NCBI RefSeq assembly: GCF_011100465.1
Contig: NZ_CP049740.1
Span: 809,857 to 873,856, forward strand
DNA length: 64,000 nucleotides
From: Jeotgalibaca arthritidis
Lineage (GTDB): Bacteria; Bacillota; Bacilli; Lactobacillales; Aerococcaceae
Direction: 5' to 3'
Of the stretch, positions 7,565 to 17,092 are shown piece after piece; position 1 is the stretch's first letter, and the number at the start of each line of letters is the position of its first letter. The notes beneath the pieces were generated by a model. It saw only the letters and a list, made by a program, of their open reading frames with translations, had not been told where the DNA came from and ran no database searches. A program made the position numbers and the translations under genes.

Positions 7565-9751
7565 ATGCCGATAACATTTGATTCTCAACAGAATATCTTT
7601 CATCTTAAAAATGATTACATAAGCTATATCATCGGGATTGAAAAAGGTAAATATATTACCCACCGTTATTTTGGAAAAAGTCTTACTAGCTACCATGGCA
7701 GCAATGAGCTGCAATTCATTGATCGTGGATTTGCCACAAATCCGATTCCTGACGAACGTACCTTTTCATTAAATGCCCTGCCTTTAGAAACGAGTACACA
7801 GGGAAATGGCGATCACCGTATACCAAATTATCAAATCCGTAACCAACAGGGTTTCAATATTACGGACTTCACCTATAAAGAACATCGAATTTACGAAGGG
7901 AAACGCGAATTAGAAGGACTCCCATATTTGCGAAAGGACAACACTACTTCGTTAGAAATCGTTCTAGAAGACGAAAGACAAACTATTCAAATGATCCTGA
8001 CCTATAATCTCTATGAAAATGATGCGGTTCTCACTCGAAACGCGCGCTTTATCAACTCAGGTAATCAAGCAATCTTTTTAGAAAACGCGGGATCACTTTT
8101 GGTTGATTTCCCTCGTTGGGACTTGGATATGGTTACTTTGAATGGCTCCCATACAAACGAGGCCAATCTGCATCGTCAATCTCTGCATCCCGGAATCCAA
8201 AAAATCGAAAGCAGTCGCGGCACCAGTAGTCCGCAACATCAGCCGTTTCTTGCTCTAGCAAATCGAGAGACAACAGAATTCTCAGGAGAAGTTTTTGCTT
8301 TTCATTTTGTTTACAGCGGGAACTTCGTTGCCCAAGTAGAAGTGGAACAGTATGGCTCCAGCCGGGTACAGATCGGTATTCAACCGGATACTTTCAAGTG
8401 GAAGCTTGATAGTGGACAAAATTTTCAGACGCCCGAAGTTGTGATCAATTACAGTGATCAGGGATTCAATCAAATGTCTCAAAACTTCCATAAAATTTAT
8501 CAAAAAAATCTCATTCCTAATCCCTTTACAGATAAAGCTCGCCCCATTCTTTTAAATACATGGGAAGCAAATTACTTTGACTTATCTGAAGAATCTCTTG
8601 TACAACAAGCCGAGTTGGCAAGCAAACTAGGTATCGAGCTGTTTGTGCTTGACGACGGCTGGTTTGGTGAAAGGAATGATGACACTTCCTCTTTAGGTGA
8701 CTGGCAAGTAAATCCTGCAAAATTACCCAATGGAATTGCTCATCTCGCTGAAAGGATTCATCAACTCAATATGCAATTTGGACTATGGTTCGAACCCGAA
8801 ATGGTCTCAAAGAACAGTGATTTATTTCGCAAGCATCCTGACTGGGCTCTACAAGTTCCGGGCTACCACCTTACAGAAGGACGCCAGCAATTGGTTTTAG
8901 ACTTAAGCCGCGTAGAAGTGCAAAATTATTTGATTGATGTTCTTAGTGGATATTTAGCCACCGGTAAGATTGATTATGTGAAATGGGACATGAACCGACA
9001 CCTAACCGAAGTTGGCAATCAAACATTGCCTTCTGACCAACAAAAAGAACTTTATCACCGCTATGTCCTCGGTCTTTATCGAATTTTAAAAACCGTGACC
9101 GAACGTTATCCTTATGTGCTTTTCGAAAATTGTTCAAGTGGCGGCGGACGTTTCGATCCAAGCATGATGGCTTATATGCCACAAACTTGGACAAGTGACA
9201 ACTCTGATGCACTTTGTCGATCTGTTATTCAATACGGTTATAGCTATCTCTATCCGCCTGTTATGATGGGTGCTCATGTTTCAGACATTCCCAACCATCA
9301 AGTAGGACGCAATACTCCACTTGACACTCGTGGTTGGATTGCAATGAGCGGAAATTTCGGATTTGAATTAGACATAACAAAACAAACTACAGAAAATCTC
9401 CAAAAAATTACAGAACAAATTTCCTGGTATAAAGAACATCGCGAGCTTATTCAATTTGGTGATTTTTATCGTATTCAAGCACCATCCGAAACGGGTGCAA
9501 CGGCTTGGCTATTCAAAAACCAAGAGGAAGCTTTATTGGTTTATTCCAATGGTCTCGCTCGGCCAGCCGTTCCCGTTCAGTATCTTCAGACTAAATTTTT
9601 AGATGAAAATGCTATTTACCAAGATTCTACCACAAAGAAATACTATAGTGGATCGGAATTAAATCATGCAGGTATTCTCGTTCCCCGTATTAAAGGCGAT
9701 TTCGAAGTGATTGCTTACCATTGGAAAAAAACTGAAATTTCGAATAAATAA
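7565..9751 (+). CDS. aga: Alpha-galactosidase, GH36
   Basis: 728 residues, full length for the bacterial GH36 tetrameric type, starting after AAGGAA. The N-terminal beta-sandwich leads into the (beta/alpha)8 barrel, with LFVLDDGWFG, then the nucleophile Asp475 in YVKWDMNRH, CSSGGGRFDP, and the acid/base Asp545 in WTSDNSDA. It hydrolyses terminal alpha-1,6-galactose from melibiose, raffinose and stachyose. No signal peptide is present, so the enzyme is cytoplasmic and a raffinose or melibiose importer must exist; none lies in the window unless ScrA imports raffinose-type sugars. A long perfect hairpin terminates it. It is probably controlled by the divergent AraC regulator. Confidence 0.96.
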   Translation: MPITFDSQQNIFHLKNDYISYIIGIEKGKYITHRYFGKSLTSYHGSNELQFIDRGFATNPIPDERTFSLNALPLETSTQGNGDHRIPNYQIRNQQGFNITDFTYKEHRIYEGKRELEGLPYLRKDNTTSLEIVLEDERQTIQMILTYNLYENDAVLTRNARFINSGNQAIFLENAGSLLVDFPRWDLDMVTLNGSHTNEANLHRQSLHPGIQKIESSRGTSSPQHQPFLALANRETTEFSGEVFAFHFVYSGNFVAQVEVEQYGSSRVQIGIQPDTFKWKLDSGQNFQTPEVVINYSDQGFNQMSQNFHKIYQKNLIPNPFTDKARPILLNTWEANYFDLSEESLVQQAELASKLGIELFVLDDGWFGERNDDTSSLGDWQVNPAKLPNGIAHLAERIHQLNMQFGLWFEPEMVSKNSDLFRKHPDWALQVPGYHLTEGRQQLVLDLSRVEVQNYLIDVLSGYLATGKIDYVKWDMNRHLTEVGNQTLPSDQQKELYHRYVLGLYRILKTVTERYPYVLFENCSSGGGRFDPSMMAYMPQTWTSDNSDALCRSVIQYGYSYLYPPVMMGAHVSDIPNHQVGRNTPLDTRGWIAMSGNFGFELDITKQTTENLQKITEQISWYKEHRELIQFGDFYRIQAPSETGATAWLFKNQEEALLVYSNGLARPAVPVQYLQTKFLDENAIYQDSTTKKYYSGSELNHAGILVPRIKGDFEVIAYHWKKTEISNK

Positions 9752-9756
9752 GTAAA

Positions 9757-9797
9757 CTGAAGTATGTATCTCGAGATACATACTTCAGCTATTTTTA
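9757..9797 (+). terminator. Terminator of aga
   Basis: A 32-base perfect palindrome (15-base arms, arm CTGAAGTATGTATCT, two-base centre) begins five bases after the stop and is followed by CTATTTTTAT. Confidence 0.85.
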
Positions 9798-9952
9798 TAG
9801 ACTAGGGGATTATAAGTTCAGCCATCAATGTCTAGCTCCCAAGTCCTGACCTAGTGAAAAAAAGATAAATTTGCCCCATTGCGCGCTTCGCTGCTCATTC
9901 AGGGTCAAATTTCCTATTTTTTCATAGGCCAAGGCGGACTTGTCCGCTTTTT
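9794..9952. repeat. 160-bp intergenic repeat, copy A
   Basis: Almost identical, in inverse orientation, to 24867-25029, with one single-base indel and a few substitutions. The core can fold into a long hairpin: GGCCTATGAAAAAA-type arms enclose a second pair AAATTTGACCC / GGGGCAAATTT and an inner GAGCAGCGAAGCGCGC loop. It ends in the GCGGACTTGTCCGC palindrome and a T run right at the dexB stop, so it may also terminate dexB. It has no coding capacity. Confidence 0.88.
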
Positions 9953-11566
9953 TTATTTTATTTTTATTGCAAAAGCTTCGTATGGAGCCAGGCTACTAGA
10001 GAGTTCTTCCGAATAATTTGTGATTAACCATTTTTTTACGCTAGGAACGAAATCTAACTGATATCTTTGATTGCTAGGACTAAAATTAACCATAACCAGC
10101 AATTTTTCGCCAGCCAATTCGCGCAAATAAGCTAATACATTGGTATTTCCAGTCTCTACCTTTGTGTAATCACCATCGACTATAACTGGTTCAGTTTTCC
10201 GTAAATCGATTAACTTTTTGTAAGTATACAGCAAAGAATTGCTATCTTCCAAAGCAGCTTCCACATTAATAGTCTCTGTGTTTCCTGTCGGAAGCCAGGG
10301 AGTTCCTTTCGTAAAGCCACCTTGAACGCCATTATTCCACTGCATCGGATGCCGTGCATTATCTCTTCCTTTTGCGTTTATCGACTTCATGATTTCTTTT
10401 TCAGAATAGCCCTGTTGAATTCTTTCTTTATACATACGTATGCTTTCGATATCGTCCACTTCAGCAATACTGGATACGGGATAATTGATCATCCCAATCT
10501 CTTCTCCTTGGTAAATATAGGGAGTGCCTTGCATAAAATGAAGATAGATCGCCAGCATCTTGCCACTCAGTTCACGATAACTTCCATCATGTCCCCAACG
10601 AGAAATAATCCTTGGCAAATCATGGTTGTTCCAAAATAATGAATTCCATCCTTTTCCAGATAGTTCCGTTTGCCATTTTGAAAAAACATCATGCAGTTCT
10701 TGAGGTTCGAGCGCCTTCAAATCCCATTTTCTTTTTCCCGTTTGCTTATCTAAGTTAATGTGTTCAAATTGAAAAACCATCGACAATTCTTGACGGTTCT
10801 CATCTGAATAGAGTTGCGCAATTTCAGGAGTCGCTCCCCATGTTTCGCCTACCGTCACGACATCATATTGTCCAAATGTTTTTTGATTCATTTCGCGAAG
10901 CAATTCATGAAGCTTCGGTCCATTTTTAGTAATTTCTTGGTCTGGTATTTTACCAATCAAATCAATCACATCCAGACGGAAGCCACCAATCCCTTTTTCT
11001 AGCCAAAAATTCATCATATCCCAAATGGCTTCTCGCATTTTCTCATTTTCCCAATTTAAATCGGGTTGCTTTTTAGAATGGAGATGCAAGTAATACTCGC
11101 CTAATTCTGGAACATAGGTCCAAGCTGAACCACCAAAGTTAGAAATCAATCCATTCGGTGGTCCTCCATTCTGGCCTTTTCTCCAGACATAAAAATCATG
11201 ATAAGGATTGTCTGGACCTTTTAAAGATTCTTGAAACCAGCGATGTTCATCGGATGTATGATTCACTACTAAATCCATAATAATACGAATGTTCCGTTTT
11301 TTTGCTTGTAAAATCAGCTCATCCATATCTTCCATGGTTCCGTACTCTTCACCAATTTGTTCGTAATTACTGATATCATAGCCATTATCATCATTAGGGG
11401 ACTCATAGACTGGACTCAGCCATAGAGCGTCTACCCCTAAAAAGGCCAGATAATCTAACCGTTGAACTATTCCCTTTATATCTCCGATCCCATCATCGTT
11501 CGTATCTTGGAAACTACGCGGATAAATTTGATAAATAACCGCTTTTTTCCACCAATTAGTTTGCAT
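9953..11566 (-). CDS. dexB: Glucan 1,6-alpha-glucosidase / oligo-1,6-glucosidase, GH13_31
   Basis: 537 residues, full length. GH13 motifs are in order: [22 protein letters not shown] with nucleophile Asp199, VGETWG with acid/base Glu241, and FWNNHDLPR with the transition-state Asp. Overall sequence closely follows streptococcal DexB (MQ-x-WW start, [18 protein letters not shown] pattern), which cleaves alpha-1,6 bonds of isomalto-oligosaccharides. No signal peptide, so it acts on imported sugars. Its ATG lies inside the end of scrA (11-base overlap), indicating translational coupling. An alternative substrate is isomaltulose or another sucrose isomer, given the scr context. Confidence 0.9.
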   Translation of the reverse strand: MQTNWWKKAVIYQIYPRSFQDTNDDGIGDIKGIVQRLDYLAFLGVDALWLSPVYESPNDDNGYDISNYEQIGEEYGTMEDMDELILQAKKRNIRIIMDLVVNHTSDEHRWFQESLKGPDNPYHDFYVWRKGQNGGPPNGLISNFGGSAWTYVPELGEYYLHLHSKKQPDLNWENEKMREAIWDMMNFWLEKGIGGFRLDVIDLIGKIPDQEITKNGPKLHELLREMNQKTFGQYDVVTVGETWGATPEIAQLYSDENRQELSMVFQFEHINLDKQTGKRKWDLKALEPQELHDVFSKWQTELSGKGWNSLFWNNHDLPRIISRWGHDGSYRELSGKMLAIYLHFMQGTPYIYQGEEIGMINYPVSSIAEVDDIESIRMYKERIQQGYSEKEIMKSINAKGRDNARHPMQWNNGVQGGFTKGTPWLPTGNTETINVEAALEDSNSLLYTYKKLIDLRKTEPVIVDGDYTKVETGNTNVLAYLRELAGEKLLVMVNFSPSNQRYQLDFVPSVKKWLITNYSEELSSSLAPYEAFAIKIK

Positions 11567-13508
11567 CCATCTTGCTCACTTTCAAAATGTCTTCTCCAGT
11601 TTGAACGCTTGTTTTTTCAAGTGCTTCGATTTGTTCGAATGAATCTGAGTTTGTAACAACCATGATTACTGTATCATCATAACCTTCATCTAAGATTCCT
11701 TCACGATTAATGATTGCTAACACATCTCCTTTTCTTACTTGCTCTCCTTGCTTTCTAGAAGTCTCGAAGTGTTTTCCATTCAAGTTAACCGTATCGATTC
11801 CAATATGGATAAGTACTTCAGCACCGCTTGCGGTCTGCAAACCGTATGCGTGTTTTGAAGCATTTACCACAGTAAGCAATCCATCAGCAGGAGCATAGAT
11901 TTTATTCTCATTTGGTTTGACTGCGATTCCTTTTCCCATCATTCCAGAAGAAAATACAGGATCATTCACATTTTCCAAAGCAACAACTTCACCACTTACT
12001 GCTGTTCCAATTACTTCTTCTTTTGCTGATGCATGGACAGTTTCTGACACTGCAACTACAGAAGAATTGCTTTCTACACCTTCTGCAAGCGGCTCGCTCA
12101 TTTTATTTTTTCCATAGACATATGTCATTCCAAAAGACAACACCAAACTTACAACTACACCGATCATGAAATAAGGAATAGATGCTGATGCAATAGAGAT
12201 AAACCCAATAACACTTGCTGGTCCCATTGCAACCGATAGGACGTGGAAGAAACCAATTACCGCACAAGCAATACCTGAAGCAATCATCCCAATAATGAAA
12301 GGAAATTTAAGTTTCAGATTTACCCCAAAAATAGCTGGTTCAGTGATTCCCAGTAATGCTGAAGCACTGGCAGAAGAAGCTAAACTCTTTTGCTTTTTAT
12401 CTTTCGTCAAGAAGAAGACTGCAAGCGCTGCTCCCCCTTGCGCAATGTTTGCCATAGCTGCAACCGGGAAAATGAAAGAACCTCCTGTGTTGGCAACATC
12501 AGCTAGTAATGTTGTTTCAATAGCTGGGAAACTTTGGTGTAGACCAGTAATAACCACTGGTGAGTAAATCAGGCCGAAAACGCCTAAACCAATTGCTCCT
12601 GTTGTATCATACAGCCAAACCAATCCATTGGTCATTCCATCAGAAACCATGCGCATAATGGGTCCCACTACAATAAATGTTAAAAATCCGGTAATAATGA
12701 TTGCTAACATAGGGGTAAAAGTAAAGTCAAAGGCTTTATGTATTCTCTTATGGAAGAATTTTTCAAGATTTGCCAATATCCACGAAACAGCTAACACAGG
12801 CAAAACAGAACCTTGATAGCCTGCTTGTGCAACATTTAGACCAAACACATTCCAATAAGGCATACTGCCGTCCGCAATTGCATTCGCAACTCCGTAACCG
12901 TTCACAAGATCTGGCATTACCATTACCATACCCATTGCAGCTCCCAGATATGGATTCCCTCCAAAACGTCTGGTTGCAGAAAAACCAACTAAAATAGGGA
13001 GAAACGCAAATGGCGCAGAAGCTAACAAGTTAATAATACTCGCTAAATCCGTAATGCTTGGAAACATCTCTACTACTGATTGAGGTCCAAACAGATTAGG
13101 GGATGTTAAAACATTATTGATAGCCATCAATAAACCACCAGCAACTAATGCTGGAACAATTGGCACAAAAATATCAGACAGAACTTTAATGAGTGCCATT
13201 ACTGGATTTACTTTTTTTCCATCAGCTGCCACGGCTTTTAAATCTTCTGTTGAAGCCTCTTTCACTCCAGCAAGTTTTACAAGCTCATCGTAGACATTAT
13301 TCACATCTCCAGGACCAATAATAATTTGATATTGATTATTAGCTAAAAAAGTCCCTTTCACATCATCATTGTTATCCAATGACACTTGATTGATATTGTC
13401 ATTGTCTTTTAAAACTAAACGTAACCTTGTAGCGCAATGAGCAGCTGCCTGGATATTGTCCTTCCCTAATGCAGCCAATATTTCCTCTGCGACTTTTTTG
13501 TGATTCAT
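11556..13508 (-). CDS. scrA: PTS system sucrose-type EIIBCA component
   Basis: 650 residues with AAGGAGG before the ATG. Domain order: EIIB (1-~85) with the phosphorylated Cys in [15 protein letters not shown] (~110-460), a polytopic membrane domain; and EIIA (~500-640) of the glucose superfamily, with active His in VLIHIGIDT. The three fused domains take phosphate from HPr and import a disaccharide as its 6-phosphate. scrB and scrR across the divergent promoter make sucrose the most likely substrate; trehalose or beta-glucoside PTS proteins share this architecture. It is the first gene of a scrA-dexB operon, with an ScrR-type operator over its -35 box and a cre-like site behind its start. 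Confidence 0.92.
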   Translation of the reverse strand: MNHKKVAEEILAALGKDNIQAAAHCATRLRLVLKDNDNINQVSLDNNDDVKGTFLANNQYQIIIGPGDVNNVYDELVKLAGVKEASTEDLKAVAADGKKVNPVMALIKVLSDIFVPIVPALVAGGLLMAINNVLTSPNLFGPQSVVEMFPSITDLASIINLLASAPFAFLPILVGFSATRRFGGNPYLGAAMGMVMVMPDLVNGYGVANAIADGSMPYWNVFGLNVAQAGYQGSVLPVLAVSWILANLEKFFHKRIHKAFDFTFTPMLAIIITGFLTFIVVGPIMRMVSDGMTNGLVWLYDTTGAIGLGVFGLIYSPVVITGLHQSFPAIETTLLADVANTGGSFIFPVAAMANIAQGGAALAVFFLTKDKKQKSLASSASASALLGITEPAIFGVNLKLKFPFIIGMIASGIACAVIGFFHVLSVAMGPASVIGFISIASASIPYFMIGVVVSLVLSFGMTYVYGKNKMSEPLAEGVESNSSVVAVSETVHASAKEEVIGTAVSGEVVALENVNDPVFSSGMMGKGIAVKPNENKIYAPADGLLTVVNASKHAYGLQTASGAEVLIHIGIDTVNLNGKHFETSRKQGEQVRKGDVLAIINREGILDEGYDDTVIMVVTNSDSFEQIEALEKTSVQTGEDILKVSKMDAN

Positions 13509-13527
13509 AAATTTTTCCTCCTTAATT

Positions 13528-13541
13528 TGAAATCGCTTTTT
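13528..13541 (+). promoter_or_regulatory. Candidate cre (CcpA) site
   Basis: TGAAATCGCTTTTT resembles the cre consensus TGWAARCGYTWNCW, with mismatches mainly at the end. It lies between the scrA -10 box and start codon, where CcpA commonly blocks elongation. Weak match. Confidence 0.35.
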
Positions 13542-13550
13542 TCATCAATA

Positions 13551-13578
13551 GTATTACATGCTAAAACAAGAATGTCAA
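13551..13578 (-). promoter_or_regulatory. scrA promoter
   Basis: On the minus strand TTGACA (13573-13578), a 16-base spacer and TAATAC (13551-13556). The -35 box is inside the operator at 13573. Confidence 0.75.
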
Positions 13579-13589
13579 ACGTTTATCAA
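13573..13589 (-). promoter_or_regulatory. ScrR-type operator O1
   Basis: Minus strand TTGATAAACGTTTGACA. It has a LacI-family-like ACGT centre and matches the operator at 13646 in all but a few positions. The downstream LacI-type gene is the expected binder. Confidence 0.75.
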
Positions 13590-13645
13590 AATATTTTTAG
13601 AATAAAAATAAATTAACTACTAACACTGATATTATAACTTTTGCA

Positions 13646-13662
13646 TTGTTATACGTTTGACA
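13646..13662 (+). promoter_or_regulatory. ScrR-type operator O2
   Basis: TTGTTATACGTTTGACA on the plus strand, the partner of O1. Its last six bases are the scrB -35 box, so repressor binding would exclude RNA polymerase. Confidence 0.75.
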
Positions 13663-13685
13663 ATTTGCTTTGAAAAATGTATGAT
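13657..13685 (+). promoter_or_regulatory. scrB promoter
   Basis: TTGACA (13657-13662), 17-base spacer, TATGAT (13680-13685). This near-consensus promoter shows that an upstream in-frame ATG at 13677 cannot be the scrB start. Confidence 0.88.
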
Positions 13686-13721
13686 GTGGGCAAGAATACG
13701 CTTACGAAAAGGAGTAATTTT

Positions 13722-15212
13722 ATGACTCTTATTAAAAATTGGACAACAGAGTTACGCTATCAACATTACGACAAATGGCCCGAGGATTATATAAAACAAC
13801 TAAAGAAGCAAGTATCTCAATCGAAATGGCGCTTAAATTATCACGTTCAACCAGAAACTGGATTATTAAACGATCCAAATGGCTTTTCCTTTTTTAATGG
13901 AAAATGGCATCTATTTTACCAATCCTATCCAATGGGAGCTGTCCATGGACTGAAATCATGGTTTCATCTTACTTCCACTAATTTAATCGATTGGCAAAAA
14001 GAAGGAGCTGACTTGCTCCCTGATAGTCCATACGACAGCCATGGTGTCTATTCAGGTTCTGCGTTTCCACTAGACGATCGACTTTTTTTAGCTTATACAG
14101 GCAATGTTCGAGACAACGATTGGAATCGATTCTCTTATCAAATGGGAGCATGGATGGATCAAAACAATCAAATCGAAAAAGTACAGCTACCATTAATAGA
14201 ACAGCCTCCAAAAGGATATACACAACATTTTCGTGATCCACAAATTTTTGTTTATCAAAATAAATATTTTATGGTAATCGGTGCTCAAAACGAAGCACTG
14301 GAAGGAAAAGTTTTGACATATATGAGTACAGATTTACAAAATTGGGAATTACAAGGAGAGCTGGATTTCTCTGAGCATCAAATGGGCTTTATGGTTGAAT
14401 GTCCGAATCTAGTATTCGTTGATGGAAAAGCTTTGCTCCTTTTCTGTCCTCAGGGCTTGGAAAAAGAAATTTTACCGTATCAAAATATCTATCCGAATAC
14501 GTACGTAGTCGCTAACGAGTTCGATTCAGAGAATAACCGTTTAACCAATCCTAGCAGTTTAAAAAATCTGGATGAAGGGTTTGATGTCTATGCAACTCAA
14601 GCCTTTAACGCTCCGGACGGACGGGCTCTAGCAGTTAGCTGGATTGGATTACCGGAGATTACTTATCCAACTGATCGTGAAGGCTGGGCTCATTGTTTAA
14701 GTCTCACAAAAGAGTTAACCATTAAGGACGGTATGCTTTTTCAAAATCCTGTTGCTGAAACGAAAGATTTGCGAGAAAAAGAATACAAGCTGCACGGACA
14801 GCTTCATGCTGAACCACAAGCAATCAGCACTTCAATAGAAAATCAATATGAACTGAATATAGAGTTCGAACAAGGTGCAAAAGGAAAACTGACACTGTTA
14901 GCAGACCAAAAAGAAAATACAGGATTAGAACTTTCTTTTGATACCGAGCGTGGTACAATGATAATCAACCGAGAAAATGTTGGAATCAGTTTTGGTGAAG
15001 AGTATGGTAATCAACGAGAATTCTCCATTCCACAAGGGCCGCTTTCATTGCGAGTATTTGTTGACTCGTCGGTCGTTGAAATTTTTATAAATGATGGAGA
15101 AAAAACCGCTACTGCTCGTGTGTTTCCTAAAGAATCAAAAAATGATATTTTGCTATCTGGCAGCCAAAGTTCATTTTCCGGTAAATTATGGACCTTGCGT
15201 TCAACGAAATGA
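13722..15212 (+). CDS. scrB: Sucrose-6-phosphate hydrolase, GH32
   Basis: 496 residues from the ATG at 13722 behind AAAAGGAG; a longer frame from 13677 overlaps the -10 box. GH32 motifs: LLNDPNGFSFF with the nucleophile Asp, HFRDPQIF with the transition-state Asp, and VECPNL with the acid/base Glu. A C-terminal beta-sandwich follows from ~residue 345. No signal peptide is present. It splits sucrose-6-phosphate from ScrA into glucose-6-phosphate and fructose; fructose then goes to the ROK fructokinase. scrR follows after 13 bases, so both share the operator-controlled promoter. Confidence 0.95.
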   Translation: MTLIKNWTTELRYQHYDKWPEDYIKQLKKQVSQSKWRLNYHVQPETGLLNDPNGFSFFNGKWHLFYQSYPMGAVHGLKSWFHLTSTNLIDWQKEGADLLPDSPYDSHGVYSGSAFPLDDRLFLAYTGNVRDNDWNRFSYQMGAWMDQNNQIEKVQLPLIEQPPKGYTQHFRDPQIFVYQNKYFMVIGAQNEALEGKVLTYMSTDLQNWELQGELDFSEHQMGFMVECPNLVFVDGKALLLFCPQGLEKEILPYQNIYPNTYVVANEFDSENNRLTNPSSLKNLDEGFDVYATQAFNAPDGRALAVSWIGLPEITYPTDREGWAHCLSLTKELTIKDGMLFQNPVAETKDLREKEYKLHGQLHAEPQAISTSIENQYELNIEFEQGAKGKLTLLADQKENTGLELSFDTERGTMIINRENVGISFGEEYGNQREFSIPQGPLSLRVFVDSSVVEIFINDGEKTATARVFPKESKNDILLSGSQSSFSGKLWTLRSTK

Positions 15213-15225
15213 GAGACAGAAATCA

Positions 15226-16209
15226 ATGACAATCAAGTTAACAGACGTGGCAAAAAAAGCTGGTGTCTCTCCAACTACCGTCTCACGTGTGATTAATAAT
15301 TACGGTTCACTCAGCCAAAAAACGATTGATAAAGTCCAAGCCGCTATGAAAGAATTAAATTATCAACCGAATTCCTTGGCACGCTCTTTGCAAGGAAAGA
15401 ATACTCAATTAATCGGTTTAATTTTTCCTACTGTTGCCAATCCATTTTATGGAGAGTTAGTTGAAAAAATTGAAACCAAACTTTTTGAATTAGGTTATAA
15501 AACGATTCTATGCGACAGTGCAAATAATAAAGAAAAAGAACGAAGCTACATTAACATGCTTTCTGCTAACAAAGTAGATGGAATCATTGCTGGTGCTCAT
15601 AATTTAGGCATTACAGAATATGAAAATATTGGACTGCCGATTGTTTCTTTTGACCGTTATCTTGCAGACGGAATTCCAATTATCGGTAGTGATAATTTTC
15701 GCGGAGGCTATTTAGCTACAGAGAACCTTTATCTCCATGGCGCTCGTAAAATAGCGATTTTGACAGGTAGTCAAGAGTCAGACTCTCCTACAAACCAGCG
15801 ATTAAATGGATATTTATCATTTTTAGAAGAAAAAAATATAGATTCCCATATTTTTCAGTTCCATACAAAAGCGCGATCAACAATCCTTAAAAATCTTGAA
15901 ATCAAACGTATTCTAGAGACAGAAGATATTGACAGTATCTTCTGTACAGATGACCTTACTGCTATCCTTGTCTATAATCTCTGCCAAGAATTGGATATCA
16001 ATGTTCCTGAAGAAATGAAAATTATTGGCTATGATGGCACGAAGTTTATTCAGAATTACTTTCCATACTTATCAACAATCGCTCAACCGATAAGTGATTT
16101 CGCTGATTTACTAGTGGACCTGTTACTTCAACGAATCCAATCGCCTGATAAACCTTTAGCGAACAATTACGAGCTAGCTGTTAAATTAATCCAAGGAAAA
16201 ACTTCTTAA
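15226..16209 (+). CDS. scrR: LacI-family sucrose operon repressor
   Basis: 327 residues from ATG 15226; an upstream open frame from 15091 overlaps scrB and lacks a binding site. N-terminal helix-turn-helix KLTDVAKKAGVSPTTVSRV with a hinge at ~residues 48-58 (YQPNSLARSL), then a periplasmic-binding-protein-like sensor domain. LacI family members dimerise on palindromes with a central CG. Two such sites overlie the divergent scrA and scrB promoters, so this protein very likely controls both arms and itself. A strong terminator follows eight bases after the stop. Confidence 0.92.
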   Translation: MTIKLTDVAKKAGVSPTTVSRVINNYGSLSQKTIDKVQAAMKELNYQPNSLARSLQGKNTQLIGLIFPTVANPFYGELVEKIETKLFELGYKTILCDSANNKEKERSYINMLSANKVDGIIAGAHNLGITEYENIGLPIVSFDRYLADGIPIIGSDNFRGGYLATENLYLHGARKIAILTGSQESDSPTNQRLNGYLSFLEEKNIDSHIFQFHTKARSTILKNLEIKRILETEDIDSIFCTDDLTAILVYNLCQELDINVPEEMKIIGYDGTKFIQNYFPYLSTIAQPISDFADLLVDLLLQRIQSPDKPLANNYELAVKLIQGKTS

Positions 16210-16216
16210 AAATCTT

Positions 16217-16251
16217 GAGTTCAATTCAATTGTGAATTGAACTCTTTTTTT
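16217..16251 (+). terminator. Terminator of scrBR
   Basis: GAGTTCAATTCA pairs with TGAATTGAACTC (16217-16244), followed by seven T. Confidence 0.92.
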
Positions 16252-16514
16252 GCGAAAAAAGATTCTCTGTCAAATAAAGTTAGTGTGCTTAAAAGTATTG
16301 GCTTTACAATTTTTGATACGAATGGATTTGCTTGCTTTGTTAAGAGCCCGGAGAAGACCATCTGAATAGCTCGATTTGTCCCAACTTTGTTTTTTATCAG
16401 ATAAAGATACCGATTAAAGTGGACACTTTCCTTGATAAAAATAACTTATCAGCTAAAGTCTTCTTTTTTACAACCCTCTTTCCTTGATAAATAATTCCTA
16501 TCTTCCTAGTTGGG

Positions 16515-17022
16515 TTATGCACAGCATTTCAAATATATTTTCAGCCTTGATTTTAATGTTTACATTTAAGTAATTCGCATTTTCCATGAGTCTACAACAA
16601 GCACTCTTTGAAAGATGCGTTTTTTGGAATTATCTCTTTATTTTTTCTCTCTATTTCGTTTTTCTTTCTTAATTTTAGAAGTTATCCCAAGTATTGACAC
16701 TCATATCACAGCTTATCCACAAAAGTTATCCACATGTACACATGTTCGCTCCCATATTTAGTGCTTTTTGAATTGTTAAGACTAAATGTAGGTTTTGTAA
16801 AAAAATTGTTAACTGGACAATTCGCCTACTTATCAACACAACAGATTCACAATTAAAATCCTTATTTAGATGCTTTTGTAGTCTTTTTTTCACAATCACA
16901 TTAAAGTTATCCCCACAAACTGTGGATAAGTGTGGATAAGTCTCTATCTAAAAAAGGACGGTTTAACACCTTTCTTCTGACTTATCGACAAGAGATTTAT
17001 TTTTCCCCAGTTTTTATCCACA
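16515..17022. other. DnaA-box cluster in an 880-bp gene-free AT-rich region
   Basis: Consensus TTATCCACA boxes lie at 16713, 16726 and 17014 (plus) and 16921 and 16931 (minus, two in tandem one base apart). One-mismatch boxes are TTATGCACA (16515), TTATCAACA (16830), TTATCGACA (16982) and TTATCCCCA (16907). Density and AT-rich surroundings are those of a replication origin or of a DnaA-titration site. No dnaA, dnaN or rpmH is adjacent, and the core genes to the right are transcribed towards it, which argues against the main oriC. The remainder of 16252-17050 shows no gene. Confidence 0.75.
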
Positions 17023-17052
17023 ATTTTTGACTTTCATCTTTATTTCCAAAAA

Positions 17053-17080
17053 AAGAGCGCCGAGATAAGCTCGACGCTTT
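17053..17080 (-). terminator. Terminator of the ABC exporter operon
   Basis: On the minus strand AGCGTCGAG (17070-17078) pairs with CTCGGCGCT (17056-17064), with one mismatch-type wobble, then a T7 run. Confidence 0.8.
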
Positions 17081-17092
17081 AGTTGATCTTCA

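Noticed and set aside
13677-13721. Longer start for scrB
   Set aside because: The ATG lies within the -10 region of a near-consensus promoter; 13722 has AAAAGGAG.
15091-15225. Longer start for scrR
   Set aside because: It lies inside scrB, lacks a ribosome site, and LacI proteins begin directly at the helix-turn-helix.
16252-16510. Possible transposase or coding remnant after scrR
   Set aside because: Short frames with no recognisable motif or ribosome site; reported as gene-free.
16515-17022. Calling the DnaA-box cluster the chromosomal oriC outright
   Set aside because: No dnaA, dnaN, rpmH or parB is adjacent and no strand switch of core genes occurs; annotated as a cluster only.
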